This document shows positions 19,749 to 27,859 of a DNA stretch of 64,000 nt, one piece after another. A model generated the notes under the pieces. It worked only from the letters and a program-made list of their open reading frames with translations, was not told the origin of the DNA and did not search any database. Source of the DNA: a bacterium (GTDB lineage: Bacteria; Bacillota; Bacilli; Lactobacillales; Streptococcaceae); the NCBI GenBank assembly GCA_905221455.1, contig CAJNDF010000005.1:93011-157010 (forward strand), written 5' to 3'. Positions within the stretch are counted from its first letter, which is position 1. Each line of letters opens with the position of its first letter. The translations under genes were made by a program, and so were the position numbers.

Positions 19749-20480
19749 ATGTTAGAAATTAAAAACCTGACTGGTGGCTATGTTCATGTCCCTGTCTTGA
19801 AAGATGTGTCCTTTACTGTTGAAAGTGGGCAGTTGGTCGGTTTGATTGGTCTCAATGGTGCTGGAAAATCGACGACCATCAATGAAATTATCGGTCTGTT
19901 GACACCTTATAGCGGTTCTATCAATATCAACGGTTTGACTTTGCAAAAAGATGCGACTAACTACCGCAAGCAAATTGGCTACATTCCTGAGACGCCTAGC
20001 CTGTATGAGGAATTAACCCTCAGAGAGCATATCGAAACGGTTGCCATGGCTTATGGTATCGAGCAGAAAGTGGCTCTCGAACGAGTAGAACCTTTGTTAA
20101 AAATGTTTCGTCTGGACCAGAAATTAGATTGGTTCCCAGTTCATTTTTCCAAAGGGATGAAGCAGAAGGTCATGATTATCTGTGCTTTTGTGGTGGACCC
20201 GAGTCTTTTCATCGTGGATGAACCTTTCCTTGGTCTCGATCCGCTGGCGATTTCTGACTTGATTCAGCTTTTGGATGTTGAAAAGAAAAAAGGTAAGTCT
20301 ATTCTCATGAGTACCCACGTGTTGGATTCGGCGGAAAAGATGTGTGATGCCTTTGTTATTCTCCACAAGGGAGAGGTGCGTGCCAAGGGAAATCTGACTC
20401 AACTGCGCGAAGCCTTTAACATGCCTGAGGCTAGTTTAAATGACATTTACTTGGCTCTGACCAAAGAGGAGGAGCTATGA
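19749..20480 (+). CDS. ecsA: ABC transporter ATP-binding protein, EcsA-like
   Basis: ATPase subunit of an exporter-type ABC transporter, 243 residues. Walker A is GLNGAGKSTT (about 35-44), the signature is FSKGMKQKV (about 133), Walker B is LFIVDEPFLGLD (about 154-165) and the H-loop is STHVLDSAEK. Its partner overlaps by four bases and looks like EcsB. Ecs transporters affect protein secretion, competence and regulated proteolysis in Firmicutes; the transported substrate is not known. The symbol is by analogy with Bacillus. Confidence 0.82.
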   Translation: MLEIKNLTGGYVHVPVLKDVSFTVESGQLVGLIGLNGAGKSTTINEIIGLLTPYSGSININGLTLQKDATNYRKQIGYIPETPSLYEELTLREHIETVAMAYGIEQKVALERVEPLLKMFRLDQKLDWFPVHFSKGMKQKVMIICAFVVDPSLFIVDEPFLGLDPLAISDLIQLLDVEKKKGKSILMSTHVLDSAEKMCDAFVILHKGEVRAKGNLTQLREAFNMPEASLNDIYLALTKEEEL

Positions 20481-21526
20481 AAGACTTGTTTTTAAAGAGA
20501 AAGCAGGCTTTTCGTAAGGAGTGTCTTGGTTATCTGCGCTATGTTCTCAATGACCACTTTGTCTTGTTCCTGCTTGTCCTGCTGGGCTTTCTAGCCTACC
20601 AGTACAGTCAACTCTTACAACATTTTCCTGAAAATCATTGGCCTATCCTTTTGTTTGTAGGCATTACCTCTGTTTTGCTTTTGCTTTGGGGTGGAATTGC
20701 TACTTATATGGAGGCACCAGATAAGCTCTTTCTCTTGGTCGGAGAAGAGGAAATCAAACTCCATCTCAAGAGTCAAACTGGCATTTCCCTAGTCTTTTGG
20801 CTCTTTGTCCAGACCCTTTTCTTGCTGTTATTTGCGCCTTTATTTTTAGCAATGGGTTATGGCTTACCAGTTTTTCTGGTCTATGTGCTTTTATTGGGTG
20901 TAGGGAAATATCTGCTCTTTCGTCAAAAATCCAGCAAGTTTTTTACTGAAACTGGACTGGACTGGGACTATGTTATTTCCCAAGAAAGCAAGCGTAAGCA
21001 AGTCTTGCTTCGTTTCTTTGCTCTCTTTACGCAGGTCAAGGGGATTTCAAACAGTGTCAAACGTCGTGCCTATCTGGACTTTATCTTAAAGGCTGTTCAG
21101 AAGGTGCCTGAAAAGATTTGGCAAAATCTCTATCTGCGTTCTTATTTGCGAAATGGAGACCTCTTTGCCCTTAGTCTCCGTTTGCTATTGCTTTCCATAC
21201 TGGCGCAGGTCTTTATCGAGCAATCTTGGATTGCAACAGCGGTAGTAGTGCTATTTAACTACCTCTTGCTCTTTCAGTTGTTGGCCCTCTATCACGCCTT
21301 TGACTACCAGTATTTGACCCAACTCTTTCCACTGGACAAGGGGCAAAAGGAAAAAGGCTTGCAGGCGGTAGTCCGAGGATTGACCAGTTTGGTCTTAGTG
21401 GTGGAATTAGTTGTCGGACTTGTGACCTTCCAAGAAAAACTGGCCCTTTTAGCCTTGCTGGGAGCTGGTTTGGTTTTACAAGTCTTGTATCTGCCTTATC
21501 AGGTGAAACGCCAGATGCAGGACTAA
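20477..21526 (+). CDS. ecsB: ABC transporter permease, EcsB-like
   Basis: A 349-residue polytopic membrane protein starting at ATGA overlapping the EcsA stop. Hydrophobic segments occur at about 30-48, 55-77, 103-150 (several), 233-280 and 295-335, with a cytoplasmic loop rich in basic residues (about 155-220). The arrangement matches EcsB permeases. It is the second gene of the EcsAB pair and is followed by a terminator. Confidence 0.78.
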   Translation: MKDLFLKRKQAFRKECLGYLRYVLNDHFVLFLLVLLGFLAYQYSQLLQHFPENHWPILLFVGITSVLLLLWGGIATYMEAPDKLFLLVGEEEIKLHLKSQTGISLVFWLFVQTLFLLLFAPLFLAMGYGLPVFLVYVLLLGVGKYLLFRQKSSKFFTETGLDWDYVISQESKRKQVLLRFFALFTQVKGISNSVKRRAYLDFILKAVQKVPEKIWQNLYLRSYLRNGDLFALSLRLLLLSILAQVFIEQSWIATAVVVLFNYLLLFQLLALYHAFDYQYLTQLFPLDKGQKEKGLQAVVRGLTSLVLVVELVVGLVTFQEKLALLALLGAGLVLQVLYLPYQVKRQMQD

Positions 21527-21545
21527 CATTGCTTATATGAAACAA

Positions 21546-21584
21546 AAAAGAAGTTGAGTTTAATTTAGCTCAGCTTCTTTTATT
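21546..21584. terminator. Bidirectional terminator between ecsB and blpT
   Basis: AGAAGTTGAG pairs with CTCAGCTTCT (G-T allowed), flanked by A and T runs, so it can serve both converging genes. Confidence 0.75.
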
Positions 21585-21586
21585 TT

Positions 21587-21916
21587 CTACAGAATAATGG
21601 TTGGTCCGTAGAGACTCAACTTGGTCTTGACTTGGTCAAAGTGGAAACGGTCATAGGCCCGCCAAGCGTCGCGAGTTGAAGTGTCTGGATTGAGAGCACT
21701 GAGTCCCATAAGAAGACTGGAAGTCTGGTAAAATTTTTCCAGTTCAATCAAGACTCGATTATCCACTGTCTCAGCCTTGGCTAGAAAGCCAAGAATAGAA
21801 TTTAATTGCTCCTGAAAGCGGACGTCGTCAGCTGTTGCCTGTTTGCATGCTTGGTAGGCTTTGTTTAAGTTCGTAATCAAAGTCTGAGCTCTTTTGATGG
21901 GGTCTGTGTCTGTCAT
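21587..21916 (-). CDS. blpT: BlpT-like protein of the blp bacteriocin locus
   Basis: A 109-residue soluble helical protein (MTDTDPIKRAQTLITNLNKAY) resembling pneumococcal BlpT, a blp-regulon member of unknown function. The start at 21916 follows AAGGAGGAAT on the minus strand; an extended frame to 22009 would run through the promoter and is rejected. A BlpR-type direct repeat lies upstream on the same strand (22015-22045), with a -10-like TAAACT 30 bases below it. Transcription is therefore probably induced by BlpR. It is divergent from blpR; the blpS gene seen between them in pneumococci is absent. Confidence 0.75.
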   Translation of the reverse strand: MTDTDPIKRAQTLITNLNKAYQACKQATADDVRFQEQLNSILGFLAKAETVDNRVLIELEKFYQTSSLLMGLSALNPDTSTRDAWRAYDRFHFDQVKTKLSLYGPTIIL

Positions 21917-22014
21917 GAGAATTCCTCCTTTAATCTGGATGCCAGTCTTACTTCTAGCAACTGTGTTTTGATACTGCCAGTTTATCACTTTTATCTCCTT
22001 TTTCACCATAAAAT

Positions 22015-22045
22015 CTTTAATTGTTCTTGAAATTTCCTGAATGGT
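22015..22045 (-). promoter_or_regulatory. BlpR-type box for blpT
   Basis: Read on the minus strand it is ACCATTCAGG-N11-ACAATTAAAG, two 10-mers 21 bases apart as in blp promoters. A TAAACT hexamer follows after 30 bases (21979-21984). Confidence 0.75.
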
Positions 22046-22106
22046 CCTGTTAAAATTTTATGATAAAATAGTTGTAAGGTTATCATGCTTATTTGAGCAA
22101 CAAGAT

Positions 22107-22137
22107 ACCTTTCAGGAGCTTTGAAGGCCTGTTTAAG
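22107..22137 (+). promoter_or_regulatory. BlpR-type box upstream of blpR
   Basis: ACCTTTCAGG-N11-CCTGTTTAAG. The left half fits well; the right half is weaker. A TATTCT hexamer follows after 31 bases (22169-22174). It suggests autoregulation of blpRH. Confidence 0.55.
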
Positions 22138-22211
22138 ATTTGGTGGGCTTGTGTCAGAGTATTTTTGCTATTCTCTTTTTAGGAAGAAATCGAAACAAGG
22201 AGAGTAAAAAG

Positions 22212-22949
22212 ATGAGAATATTTGTTTTAGAGGATGATTTTTCCCAACAGACTAGGATTGAAACGACGATTGAGAAGCTCTTGAAGGAACATCATATCAC
22301 TCCCAGTTCTTTTGAAGTTTTTGGTAAGCCAGACCAGCTGCTGGCAGAGGTGCATGAGAAGGGAGCACATCAACTATTCTTTTTGGACATTGAGATTCGA
22401 AATGAGGAGATGAAGGGTTTGGAGGTGGCTAGAAAGATTCGGGATCGGGATCCATATGCCCTGATTGTCTTTGTGACGACTCACTCGGAGTTTATGCCCT
22501 TGTCCTTTCGTTACCAAGTGTCTGCTTTGGATTACATTGATAAGGCCCTTTCGGCAGAGGAATTTGAATCTCGTATCGAGACAGCCCTCCTCTATGCCAA
22601 TAGTCAAGATAGTAAAAGTCTGGCGGAAGATTGCTTTTACTTTAAATCAAAATTTGCCCAATTCCAGTATCCTTTTAAAGAGGTTTACTATCTCGAAACA
22701 TCGCCCAGAGCCCATCGTGTTATTCTCTATACCAAGACAGACAGGCTGGAATTTACAGCGAGTTTAGAGGAGGTTTTCAAGCAGGAACCCCGTCTCTTGC
22801 AGTGCCACCGCTCTTTTCTCATCAATCCTGCCAATGTGGTTCGTTTGGATAAGAAAGAAAAACTGCTTTACTTTCCCAATGGTGGAAGCTGTATGATAGC
22901 GCGTTATAAGGTAAGGGAAGTGTCTGAAGCTATCAATAACTTGCATTGA
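22212..22949 (+). CDS. blpR: Response regulator BlpR, LytTR family
   Basis: BlpR is the AgrA/ComE-type regulator that activates bacteriocin (blp/pnc) promoters after phosphorylation by BlpH. The receiver domain (about 1-120) has the acidic pocket ED (8-9), the phospho-acceptor region FFLDIEI (about 57-63) and the lysine in YIDKALS. The LytTR DNA-binding domain spans about 140-245, with the LLQCHRSFLINPANV signature. Start 22212 (MRIFVLEDD) has AAGGAGAG upstream. Length is 245. It precedes blpH by 13 bases and forms an operon with it. Confidence 0.88.
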   Translation: MRIFVLEDDFSQQTRIETTIEKLLKEHHITPSSFEVFGKPDQLLAEVHEKGAHQLFFLDIEIRNEEMKGLEVARKIRDRDPYALIVFVTTHSEFMPLSFRYQVSALDYIDKALSAEEFESRIETALLYANSQDSKSLAEDCFYFKSKFAQFQYPFKEVYYLETSPRAHRVILYTKTDRLEFTASLEEVFKQEPRLLQCHRSFLINPANVVRLDKKEKLLYFPNGGSCMIARYKVREVSEAINNLH

Positions 22950-22962
22950 GCTAGGAGAACTT

Positions 22963-24312
22963 ATGTATAATATTTGGATTATATTGTATACACTTGTTAC
23001 TCAGGGAATAGAAATTATCATGTTCTTTAAGGTAGATGGAATTAGTTTCACTATAGATAAAATTTTTAAGGGCTTTCTTCTAAAATTTCTTCTAGCAGCA
23101 ATTGTTACAACTTTTAATTATTTAGTCTTGACTGACTATCTGTCATACTTTATAGAACCCTTGTTCGGCCTCAGCTTGTCTTTCTTATTGTTAAGAGGGC
23201 TTTCTAAAAGACTCCTTTTCTTTTATGGTCTCTTTCCAATTGTATTGATGGATATCTTTTACAGAAGTCTCTCCTATTTTGTGTTTCCGTTTTTGGGGCA
23301 AGGGATTGTAGATGGAGATGGAAATCCTCTCTTTTTGTTGATTATGCTATTCGTTTGCTTCATAGTATTAGTCTTTTTGAAATGGTTGAACTATGATTTT
23401 ACTAGTTTGAGAAAGGAGATTTTCGATAAAGCTTTTCAAAAGTCCCTTACTAAGATTAACTGGATAATGGGGGCCTACTTTCTAGTCATGGAAAATCTGT
23501 CTTACTTTGAATATGCATACGATATCCAATCAAAGACTGTTCGCCATCTAATTCTAGTGTTTTACTTGCTCTTTTTTATGGGGATTATTAAGAAATTGGA
23601 TTCCTATTTGAAGGAAAAACTCCATGAGAGATTGGACCAAGAGCAGGCCTTGCGCTACAGAGATATGGAACGCTATAGTCGGCATATAGAGGAACTTTAC
23701 AAGGAAGTACGGAGTTTTCGTCATGATTATACCAACCTCTTGACCAGCTTACGTCTGGGCATTGAAGAGGAGGATATGGAGCAGATAAAAGAGGTCTACG
23801 ACTCAGTCTTAAAGGATTCTAGTGAGAAATTACAGGACAATAAATATGACCTGGGCAGATTGGTGAATATTCGAGACCGTGCCCTAAAAAGTCTTCTAGC
23901 AGGGAAATTTCTAAAAGCAAGAGATAAGAAGATTATCTTTAATGTCGAAGTTCCCGAGGAGATTCAGGTCGAGGGGATGAGGCTACTTGATTTTCTAACC
24001 ATTGTGTCTATCCTTTGTGATAATGCTATTGAAGCCAGTGCAGAAGCCAGTCAACCTCATGTTTCAATTGCCTTTTTAAAAAATGGAGAACAGGAGACCT
24101 TTATCATTGAAAACTCTATCAAAGAAGAGGGCATCGATATTTCTGAAATCTTCTCCTTTGGAGCCAGTTCTAAAGGGGAGGAGAGAGGAGTTGGTCTCTA
24201 TACCGTTATGAAAATTGTGGAAAGCCATCCCAATACTAGTCTAAATACCACCTGTCAAAATCAAGTCTTTCGTCAGGTTTTAACGGTTCACTTGTTGCCG
24301 GTTGGTCATTAG
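22963..24312 (+). CDS. blpH: Histidine kinase BlpH, AgrC type
   Basis: Membrane sensor kinase for the BlpC peptide pheromone. Residues about 1-215 carry six to seven membrane segments, as in AgrC/ComD/BlpH sensors. The H-box SFRHDYTNLLTSL (about 253-265), N-box CDNAIEAS (about 350) and G-box GASSKGEERGVGLYTV (about 402-417) of the GHKL ATPase are intact, so the kinase looks functional. Length is 449. Unlike the pneumococcal order, no blpC gene follows. Whether it responds to a peptide from outside the cell is inference. Confidence 0.86.
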   Translation: MYNIWIILYTLVTQGIEIIMFFKVDGISFTIDKIFKGFLLKFLLAAIVTTFNYLVLTDYLSYFIEPLFGLSLSFLLLRGLSKRLLFFYGLFPIVLMDIFYRSLSYFVFPFLGQGIVDGDGNPLFLLIMLFVCFIVLVFLKWLNYDFTSLRKEIFDKAFQKSLTKINWIMGAYFLVMENLSYFEYAYDIQSKTVRHLILVFYLLFFMGIIKKLDSYLKEKLHERLDQEQALRYRDMERYSRHIEELYKEVRSFRHDYTNLLTSLRLGIEEEDMEQIKEVYDSVLKDSSEKLQDNKYDLGRLVNIRDRALKSLLAGKFLKARDKKIIFNVEVPEEIQVEGMRLLDFLTIVSILCDNAIEASAEASQPHVSIAFLKNGEQETFIIENSIKEEGIDISEIFSFGASSKGEERGVGLYTVMKIVESHPNTSLNTTCQNQVFRQVLTVHLLPVGH

Positions 24313-24399
24313 AAAATTTGTGAAAAATTGGCAGAAGTTAACAGATAAAGTTTGTCTTTATCGAGCCAGACTTTTACTATAGTATATGAGGTATATTAA

Positions 24400-24756
24400 A
24401 TGAATAAGAAATCCTTTTTTATCATCTGTTCTACGTTGATCATAGCTTCGAATCTTCTCATGATTTCCGTGGTGAACAAGGGAGAAGAAACAGGGAGTAA
24501 CCTGTTTGTGATTGCTATAGCCTGTGTTTTACTACCAGCCTTTTTATATGCGGTTGAAAACCAACTGACTTCATTGATAAGAGTAGAATCAATACTCCTG
24601 ATTCAGTTGACAGTTATATCCCTACTCCGTCTTGTCAACAGAATAGGGAGTACGCCTGAAATTCTCAACATTATCATTACCCTTATCGCTTTGGCAAGTG
24701 GGACAGCTGCTATCCTTGTTGCGATTATGAGAATATATGAGAACATACGGAAGTGA
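24400..24756 (+). CDS. Small four-helix membrane protein in the blp region
   Basis: A 118-residue hydrophobic protein with four likely membrane segments (about 5-24, 33-52, 60-80, 85-110) and a short basic C-terminus. I do not recognise the family. Its position after blpH, where pneumococci keep pheromone, transporter and immunity genes, suggests an immunity-type protein, but this is only context. A GAGG site lies about 8 bases upstream of the ATG. A strong terminator follows. Confidence 0.6.
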   Translation: MNKKSFFIICSTLIIASNLLMISVVNKGEETGSNLFVIAIACVLLPAFLYAVENQLTSLIRVESILLIQLTVISLLRLVNRIGSTPEILNIIITLIALASGTAAILVAIMRIYENIRK

Positions 24757-24806
24757 GGGTGAATAGCTTTCTATTTTGTATTTTCACATTGTCAAGTTCC
24801 CCCAGG

Positions 24807-24834
24807 GCAAGTATGTTTTCATGCTTGCTTTTTT
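24807..24834 (+). terminator. Terminator after the blpH-proximal unit
   Basis: GCAAGTATG / CATGCTTGC with a TTTT loop and a six-base T run. It separates the regulatory genes from the BlpR-controlled immunity operon. Confidence 0.88.
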
Positions 24835-24843
24835 AAATTTTTT

Positions 24844-24874
24844 ACAATTCAAGATGTTTTGATGACCATTCGTG
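24844..24874 (+). promoter_or_regulatory. BlpR-type box of the immunity operon
   Basis: ACAATTCAAG-N11-ACCATTCGTG is a clear 21-base-periodic direct repeat. A -10 TATACT (24905-24910) follows after 30 bases, the same geometry as the blpT box. Confidence 0.78.
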
Positions 24875-24956
24875 ATTTGAGTGATCCAAGGTCAAAATGA
24901 GTGCTATACTAGCAGTGTAAAGGTTCTAGCTCAACAAAGATTCAGGAGGAAATCTT

Positions 24957-25109
24957 ATGAAGAAAAAAATACTTGTTATTTTCATCTTGTATCTAATCAT
25001 GTCTCCGCTTGGGGAGAGTAATTGGTATCATCTATTTTATACCATAGCCTATGTGATTGCAGTGATGATCTATTTTGCTTTAATGAAAAAGAAAGGAGAA
25101 AAGAAATGA
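24957..25109 (+). CDS. 50-residue hydrophobic protein, first gene of the BlpR-controlled operon
   Basis: The ATG follows AGGAGGAAATCTT and opens a 50-codon frame: a short basic N-terminus, hydrophobic MKKKILVIFILYLIMSPLG, then SNWYHLFYTIAYVIAVMIYFALM and a KKKGEKK tail. This gives two membrane segments with positive ends. There is no double-glycine leader, so it is not an obvious class II bacteriocin. Its stop overlaps the next start (ATGA), and the BlpR box with -10 element lies about 50 bases upstream. An immunity or accessory role is inferred. Confidence 0.7.
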   Translation: MKKKILVIFILYLIMSPLGESNWYHLFYTIAYVIAVMIYFALMKKKGEKK

Positions 25110-25510
25110 AAACTTTTCTTGCTAAAAAACGGAATATCTTCCTTGCGAGATTGTTCCTAGGTCAGTTGCCCTTGATTGTCTCTACTTATCTATTTCTATC
25201 TCGTCAGTTTTTAAATTTTTCCTTGGTTTTCCAATTTCTTTTAGTGGTTATTAACTTGGCTTCCATTTTGGTCACTGTTTACCTCACTAGGGAGATGAGG
25301 ATAAGAGAGTTTGAAGATGATGATTTGGTTAGTCCTAGAACCAATCAACTTATGTATATTGGCTTGACAGGTTTTATGTCTATTATATGTTTGTATAGAG
25401 GTATCACAGCAGGAGAATTCTATCAGCAACTAATCGCTTATATTGGTGCCATTCTCTGCTTGCTTATCATGCTTTTGCTCATTTGGGGCTTGAAGTATTA
25501 TAAAAAGTAG
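25106..25510 (+). CDS. Four-helix membrane protein of the blp immunity operon
   Basis: A 134-residue membrane protein (MKTFLAKKRNIFLARLFLG) with likely membrane segments at about 12-30, 37-58, 85-102 and 108-129, and a basic end KYYKK. ATG 25106 is used because it overlaps the preceding stop and has AAAGGAGAAAAG upstream; an earlier in-frame start at 25022 lies inside the previous gene. The family is not recognised. Layout and position resemble immunity proteins of the blp cluster. Confidence 0.68.
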   Translation: MKTFLAKKRNIFLARLFLGQLPLIVSTYLFLSRQFLNFSLVFQFLLVVINLASILVTVYLTREMRIREFEDDDLVSPRTNQLMYIGLTGFMSIICLYRGITAGEFYQQLIAYIGAILCLLIMLLLIWGLKYYKK

Positions 25511-25592
25511 TTTGCCTTCCTCTTCTAACAGAATTTTTGATTAGAAGCTTCTATTAAATCGTTCGTGAAATAAATGAATGGAGGTATTTAAT

Positions 25593-25976
25593 ATGAAATA
25601 CAGATTATTTCTTGTTATTTTCGTGAGTAGTATGTTGAATATTCTTTTAGGGACATTTTTACAAATCTCTAATGTCTCGATTGGGTGGCTTGTTCTCTAC
25701 AGTGGCTTGTTTGAAGCAGGCGTTTTCCTTCTTGCTAATAAAGGGGTGGCGGTAAAAATCAAGGAAGTAGACATTCAAAACCGCTTTAAATTTATTTTTG
25801 GAAAAACGGTATGGTTTCAAATTCTTTTGCTTATCTTTCTGATGGTCAAACTTTATCTTGGTTTGGATGTGAGGTTGATTTTATTCTATGGTCATATTTT
25901 CATTGTCTTTAATGCCTTAATGTATCTATTATCTAGTAGTGGGGTTAGCCTTAAAAAGAACAAACTGTCTTCTTAA
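25593..25976 (+). CDS. Membrane protein of the blp immunity region, BlpX-like position
   Basis: A 127-residue protein with about four membrane segments (5-25, 30-50, 73-92, 95-115) and a basic C-terminus (LKKNKLSS). The start at 25593 follows GGAGG with 8-base spacing; a codon at 25578 in frame lacks a site. It occupies the place of pneumococcal blpX, just before blpZ, but I cannot confirm that identity from sequence alone. The blpY gene that normally follows is missing. Confidence 0.65.
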   Translation: MKYRLFLVIFVSSMLNILLGTFLQISNVSIGWLVLYSGLFEAGVFLLANKGVAVKIKEVDIQNRFKFIFGKTVWFQILLLIFLMVKLYLGLDVRLILFYGHIFIVFNALMYLLSSSGVSLKKNKLSS

Positions 25977-26012
25977 TCTTACAGCAGTAGAGCCTGGCAA
26001 GAGGAGGTCATC

Positions 26013-26261
26013 ATGTATAAACACTTATTTTTCCTAGATTCAAAAACCCTAGATTGGTTGACGCCCTATATTCTAGACTTGGCTTCTGACACCATTGCCT
26101 TTAATGTTTTTGTGCTAACCTTTGTATCTGTGGTGGTCTTTTATTTCCTGAATCCCATGCTAGCTTTAATGGCTATCTTCTTAGGGGGTGGTTATGTTGT
26201 CGGATTTTGGTTACTCAAATGGTTTGTTTTGGAAAGGTTAGAGCGAAAGGATGACTTGTAG
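26013..26261 (+). CDS. blpZ: Immunity-region protein BlpZ
   Basis: An 82-residue membrane protein, MYKHLFFLDSKTLDWLTPYIL, with two hydrophobic segments (about 25-50 and 52-72) and a charged end LERLERKDDL. It resembles BlpZ of the pneumococcal blp immunity region, whose role in protection is supported genetically only as part of the blpYZ-pncP unit. GAGGAGGTCATC precedes the ATG, and the CPBP protease gene follows after 30 bases. Confidence 0.75.
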   Translation: MYKHLFFLDSKTLDWLTPYILDLASDTIAFNVFVLTFVSVVVFYFLNPMLALMAIFLGGGYVVGFWLLKWFVLERLERKDDL

Positions 26262-26291
26262 GGAAGTCTGTTTGTTGAGGAGGATAGTTTT

Positions 26292-26903
26292 ATGGCCATT
26301 TTCAATAAATGTCATGCCTTGTTTTTGGGATTTTTAGTATTTGCAATCGTTGGTGCAGCGGGTTATTCCGTCAATCAAGGCGATTATTTTCAACACCAGT
26401 ACACATTTATTGCTGTAAAAAGTCTCTTGCTTTTCCTTAGTTTTGGTTATGCGAAATGGTTTGATATGATTTCTTTTTGGATTTTAAGTAAGAAACAACT
26501 CTTGCTGTTCATTGGAATCTTTCTTCTCATTGTGCTGGTAAATATAGGCTATCATGCCTTTTTCTCAGTTGTTTCTGGTGCTTCGGCTCAACATCTTGAG
26601 GAAGCTAGTAAAGGACTTTCGCTTTCCTTTATTGTAAGTGCCACAGTTTTGGCACCTATCCAGGAGGAACTCCTATTTAGAGGACTTCTTCAAGGTGCGG
26701 TTTTTGACAATTCTTGGTTAGGACTTGTGTTGATTTCCTCTCTCTTTTCTTTCATGCATAATCCTTATGATATGCCTTCGTTTTTCTATTATCTACTTTT
26801 GGGGATGTTGCTGGGCTTTGCATATAAAAAGAGTCAAAACCTATGGGTCTCTACTTTAGTCCATATGTTTTACAACAGTTTGCCACTTTTAACTTATTTC
26901 TAA
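26292..26903 (+). CDS. pncP: CPBP intramembrane metalloprotease, PncP-like
   Basis: A 203-residue polytopic protein of the CPBP (CAAX protease and bacteriocin-processing, Abi) family. The catalytic motifs are EELLFRGLLQ (about 125-134, the EExxxR motif), FSFMHNP (about 153-159, FxxxH) and a late histidine in STLVHMFYNSLP (about 187-198). Members in blp loci are associated with bacteriocin self-immunity. It closes the immunity operon and is followed by a terminator. Confidence 0.85.
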   Translation: MAIFNKCHALFLGFLVFAIVGAAGYSVNQGDYFQHQYTFIAVKSLLLFLSFGYAKWFDMISFWILSKKQLLLFIGIFLLIVLVNIGYHAFFSVVSGASAQHLEEASKGLSLSFIVSATVLAPIQEELLFRGLLQGAVFDNSWLGLVLISSLFSFMHNPYDMPSFFYYLLLGMLLGFAYKKSQNLWVSTLVHMFYNSLPLLTYF

Positions 26904-26910
26904 AAATCAT

Positions 26911-26946
26911 GAAAAGGTAAGCAGAAGATGGTGCTTGCCTTTTCTT
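26911..26946 (+). terminator. Terminator after the blp immunity operon
   Basis: GAAAAGGTAAGC pairs with GCTTGCCTTTTC, followed by TTT. Confidence 0.75.
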
Positions 26947-27006
26947 TCTATAGGGATATCCCAAATCAATTCAGAGGCTTTTCTTTGAGAATCGGGTGTG
27001 GAGCGG

Positions 27007-27035
27007 TTGACGAATAGCTCAAAAACTAGTAGAAT
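27007..27035 (+). promoter_or_regulatory. ccrZ-trmB promoter
   Basis: TTGACG (27007-27012), a 17-base spacer and TAGAAT (27030-27035), about 30 bases before the ccrZ start. Confidence 0.7.
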
Positions 27036-27064
27036 AGTAAGGAAACTTTATACGGAGGAAAGAA

Positions 27065-27859
27065 ATGGATTTGGGTGATAATGAGCTAACACTGACTCCC
27101 ATACCTGGGAAAAGTGGCAAGGCTTATATGGGTAGCTATCCTGACGGGAAGCGCATCTTTGTAAAAATGAACACCTCTCCAATCCTACCTGGTCTAGCTA
27201 GAGAACAAATTGCTCCGCAATTATTATGGAGTCGCCGTTTGGCAGATGGGCGTGATATGTGTGCTCAAGAATGGTTGACAGGCAAGATATTGACCCCCTA
27301 TGATATGAATCGTAAGCAAATTGTCAATATTTTAACCCGTCTACATCGCTCACGTCCTTTGATGACGCAGTTGAGTCGGTTGGGCTATGCCATGGAAACA
27401 CCTGTAGATTTATTACAGTCTTGGCAAGAAACGGCTCCAGATGCTTTGCGTAAAAATCATTTTATCAGTGAAGTGATGGCTGATTTACGTCAGACTATTC
27501 CAGGATTTAGAGAGGACTATGCGACCATTGTCCATGGAGATGTACGACATAGTAATTGGATTGAGACAGACAGTGGCTTGATTTATTTGGTAGATTGGGA
27601 TTCGGTTCGCTTGACCGACCGCATGTTTGACGTGGCTCACATGCTCTGCCATTATATTCCAGAACATCAGTGGAAGGAATGGTTGACCTACTACGGTTAC
27701 AAGTACAATCAAACGGTATTAAATAAATTGTATTGGTACGGTCAATTGTCTTACTTGAGCCAGATTTCCAAGTATTATATGAACCAAGATTTAGAAAATG
27801 TCAATCGGGAGATTCATGGCTTGCGTCACTTCCGAGACAAGTATGGAAAGAGAAGATGA
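27065..27859 (+). CDS. ccrZ: Cell cycle regulator CcrZ, choline/ethanolamine kinase fold
   Basis: CcrZ links division and replication in pneumococcus: it is recruited by FtsZ and promotes DnaA-driven initiation. The 264-residue sequence has an aminoglycoside/choline-kinase-like fold, with nucleotide-binding [21 protein letters not shown] near the N-terminus, the catalytic [12 protein letters not shown] (about 156-167, HGDxxxxN) and [11 protein letters not shown] (about 175-185). Its genuine substrate, if any, is unsettled. It overlaps trmB by four bases, a linkage conserved in streptococci. Confidence 0.88.
   Translation: MDLGDNELTLTPIPGKSGKAYMGSYPDGKRIFVKMNTSPILPGLAREQIAPQLLWSRRLADGRDMCAQEWLTGKILTPYDMNRKQIVNILTRLHRSRPLMTQLSRLGYAMETPVDLLQSWQETAPDALRKNHFISEVMADLRQTIPGFREDYATIVHGDVRHSNWIETDSGLIYLVDWDSVRLTDRMFDVAHMLCHYIPEHQWKEWLTYYGYKYNQTVLNKLYWYGQLSYLSQISKYYMNQDLENVNREIHGLRHFRDKYGKRR

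Noticed and set aside
21917..22009. N-terminal extension of BlpT
   Set aside because: The extension covers the -10 region of its own promoter, whereas 21916 has AAGGAGG at good spacing.
22140..22211. N-terminal extension of BlpR
   Set aside because: It would begin in the promoter region at the BlpR-type box; the receiver domain starts at MRIFVLEDD with a good ribosome site.
24957..25109. Interpretation as a class II bacteriocin precursor
   Set aside because: There is no double-glycine leader, and the lysine-flanked two-segment layout fits an immunity-type peptide better.
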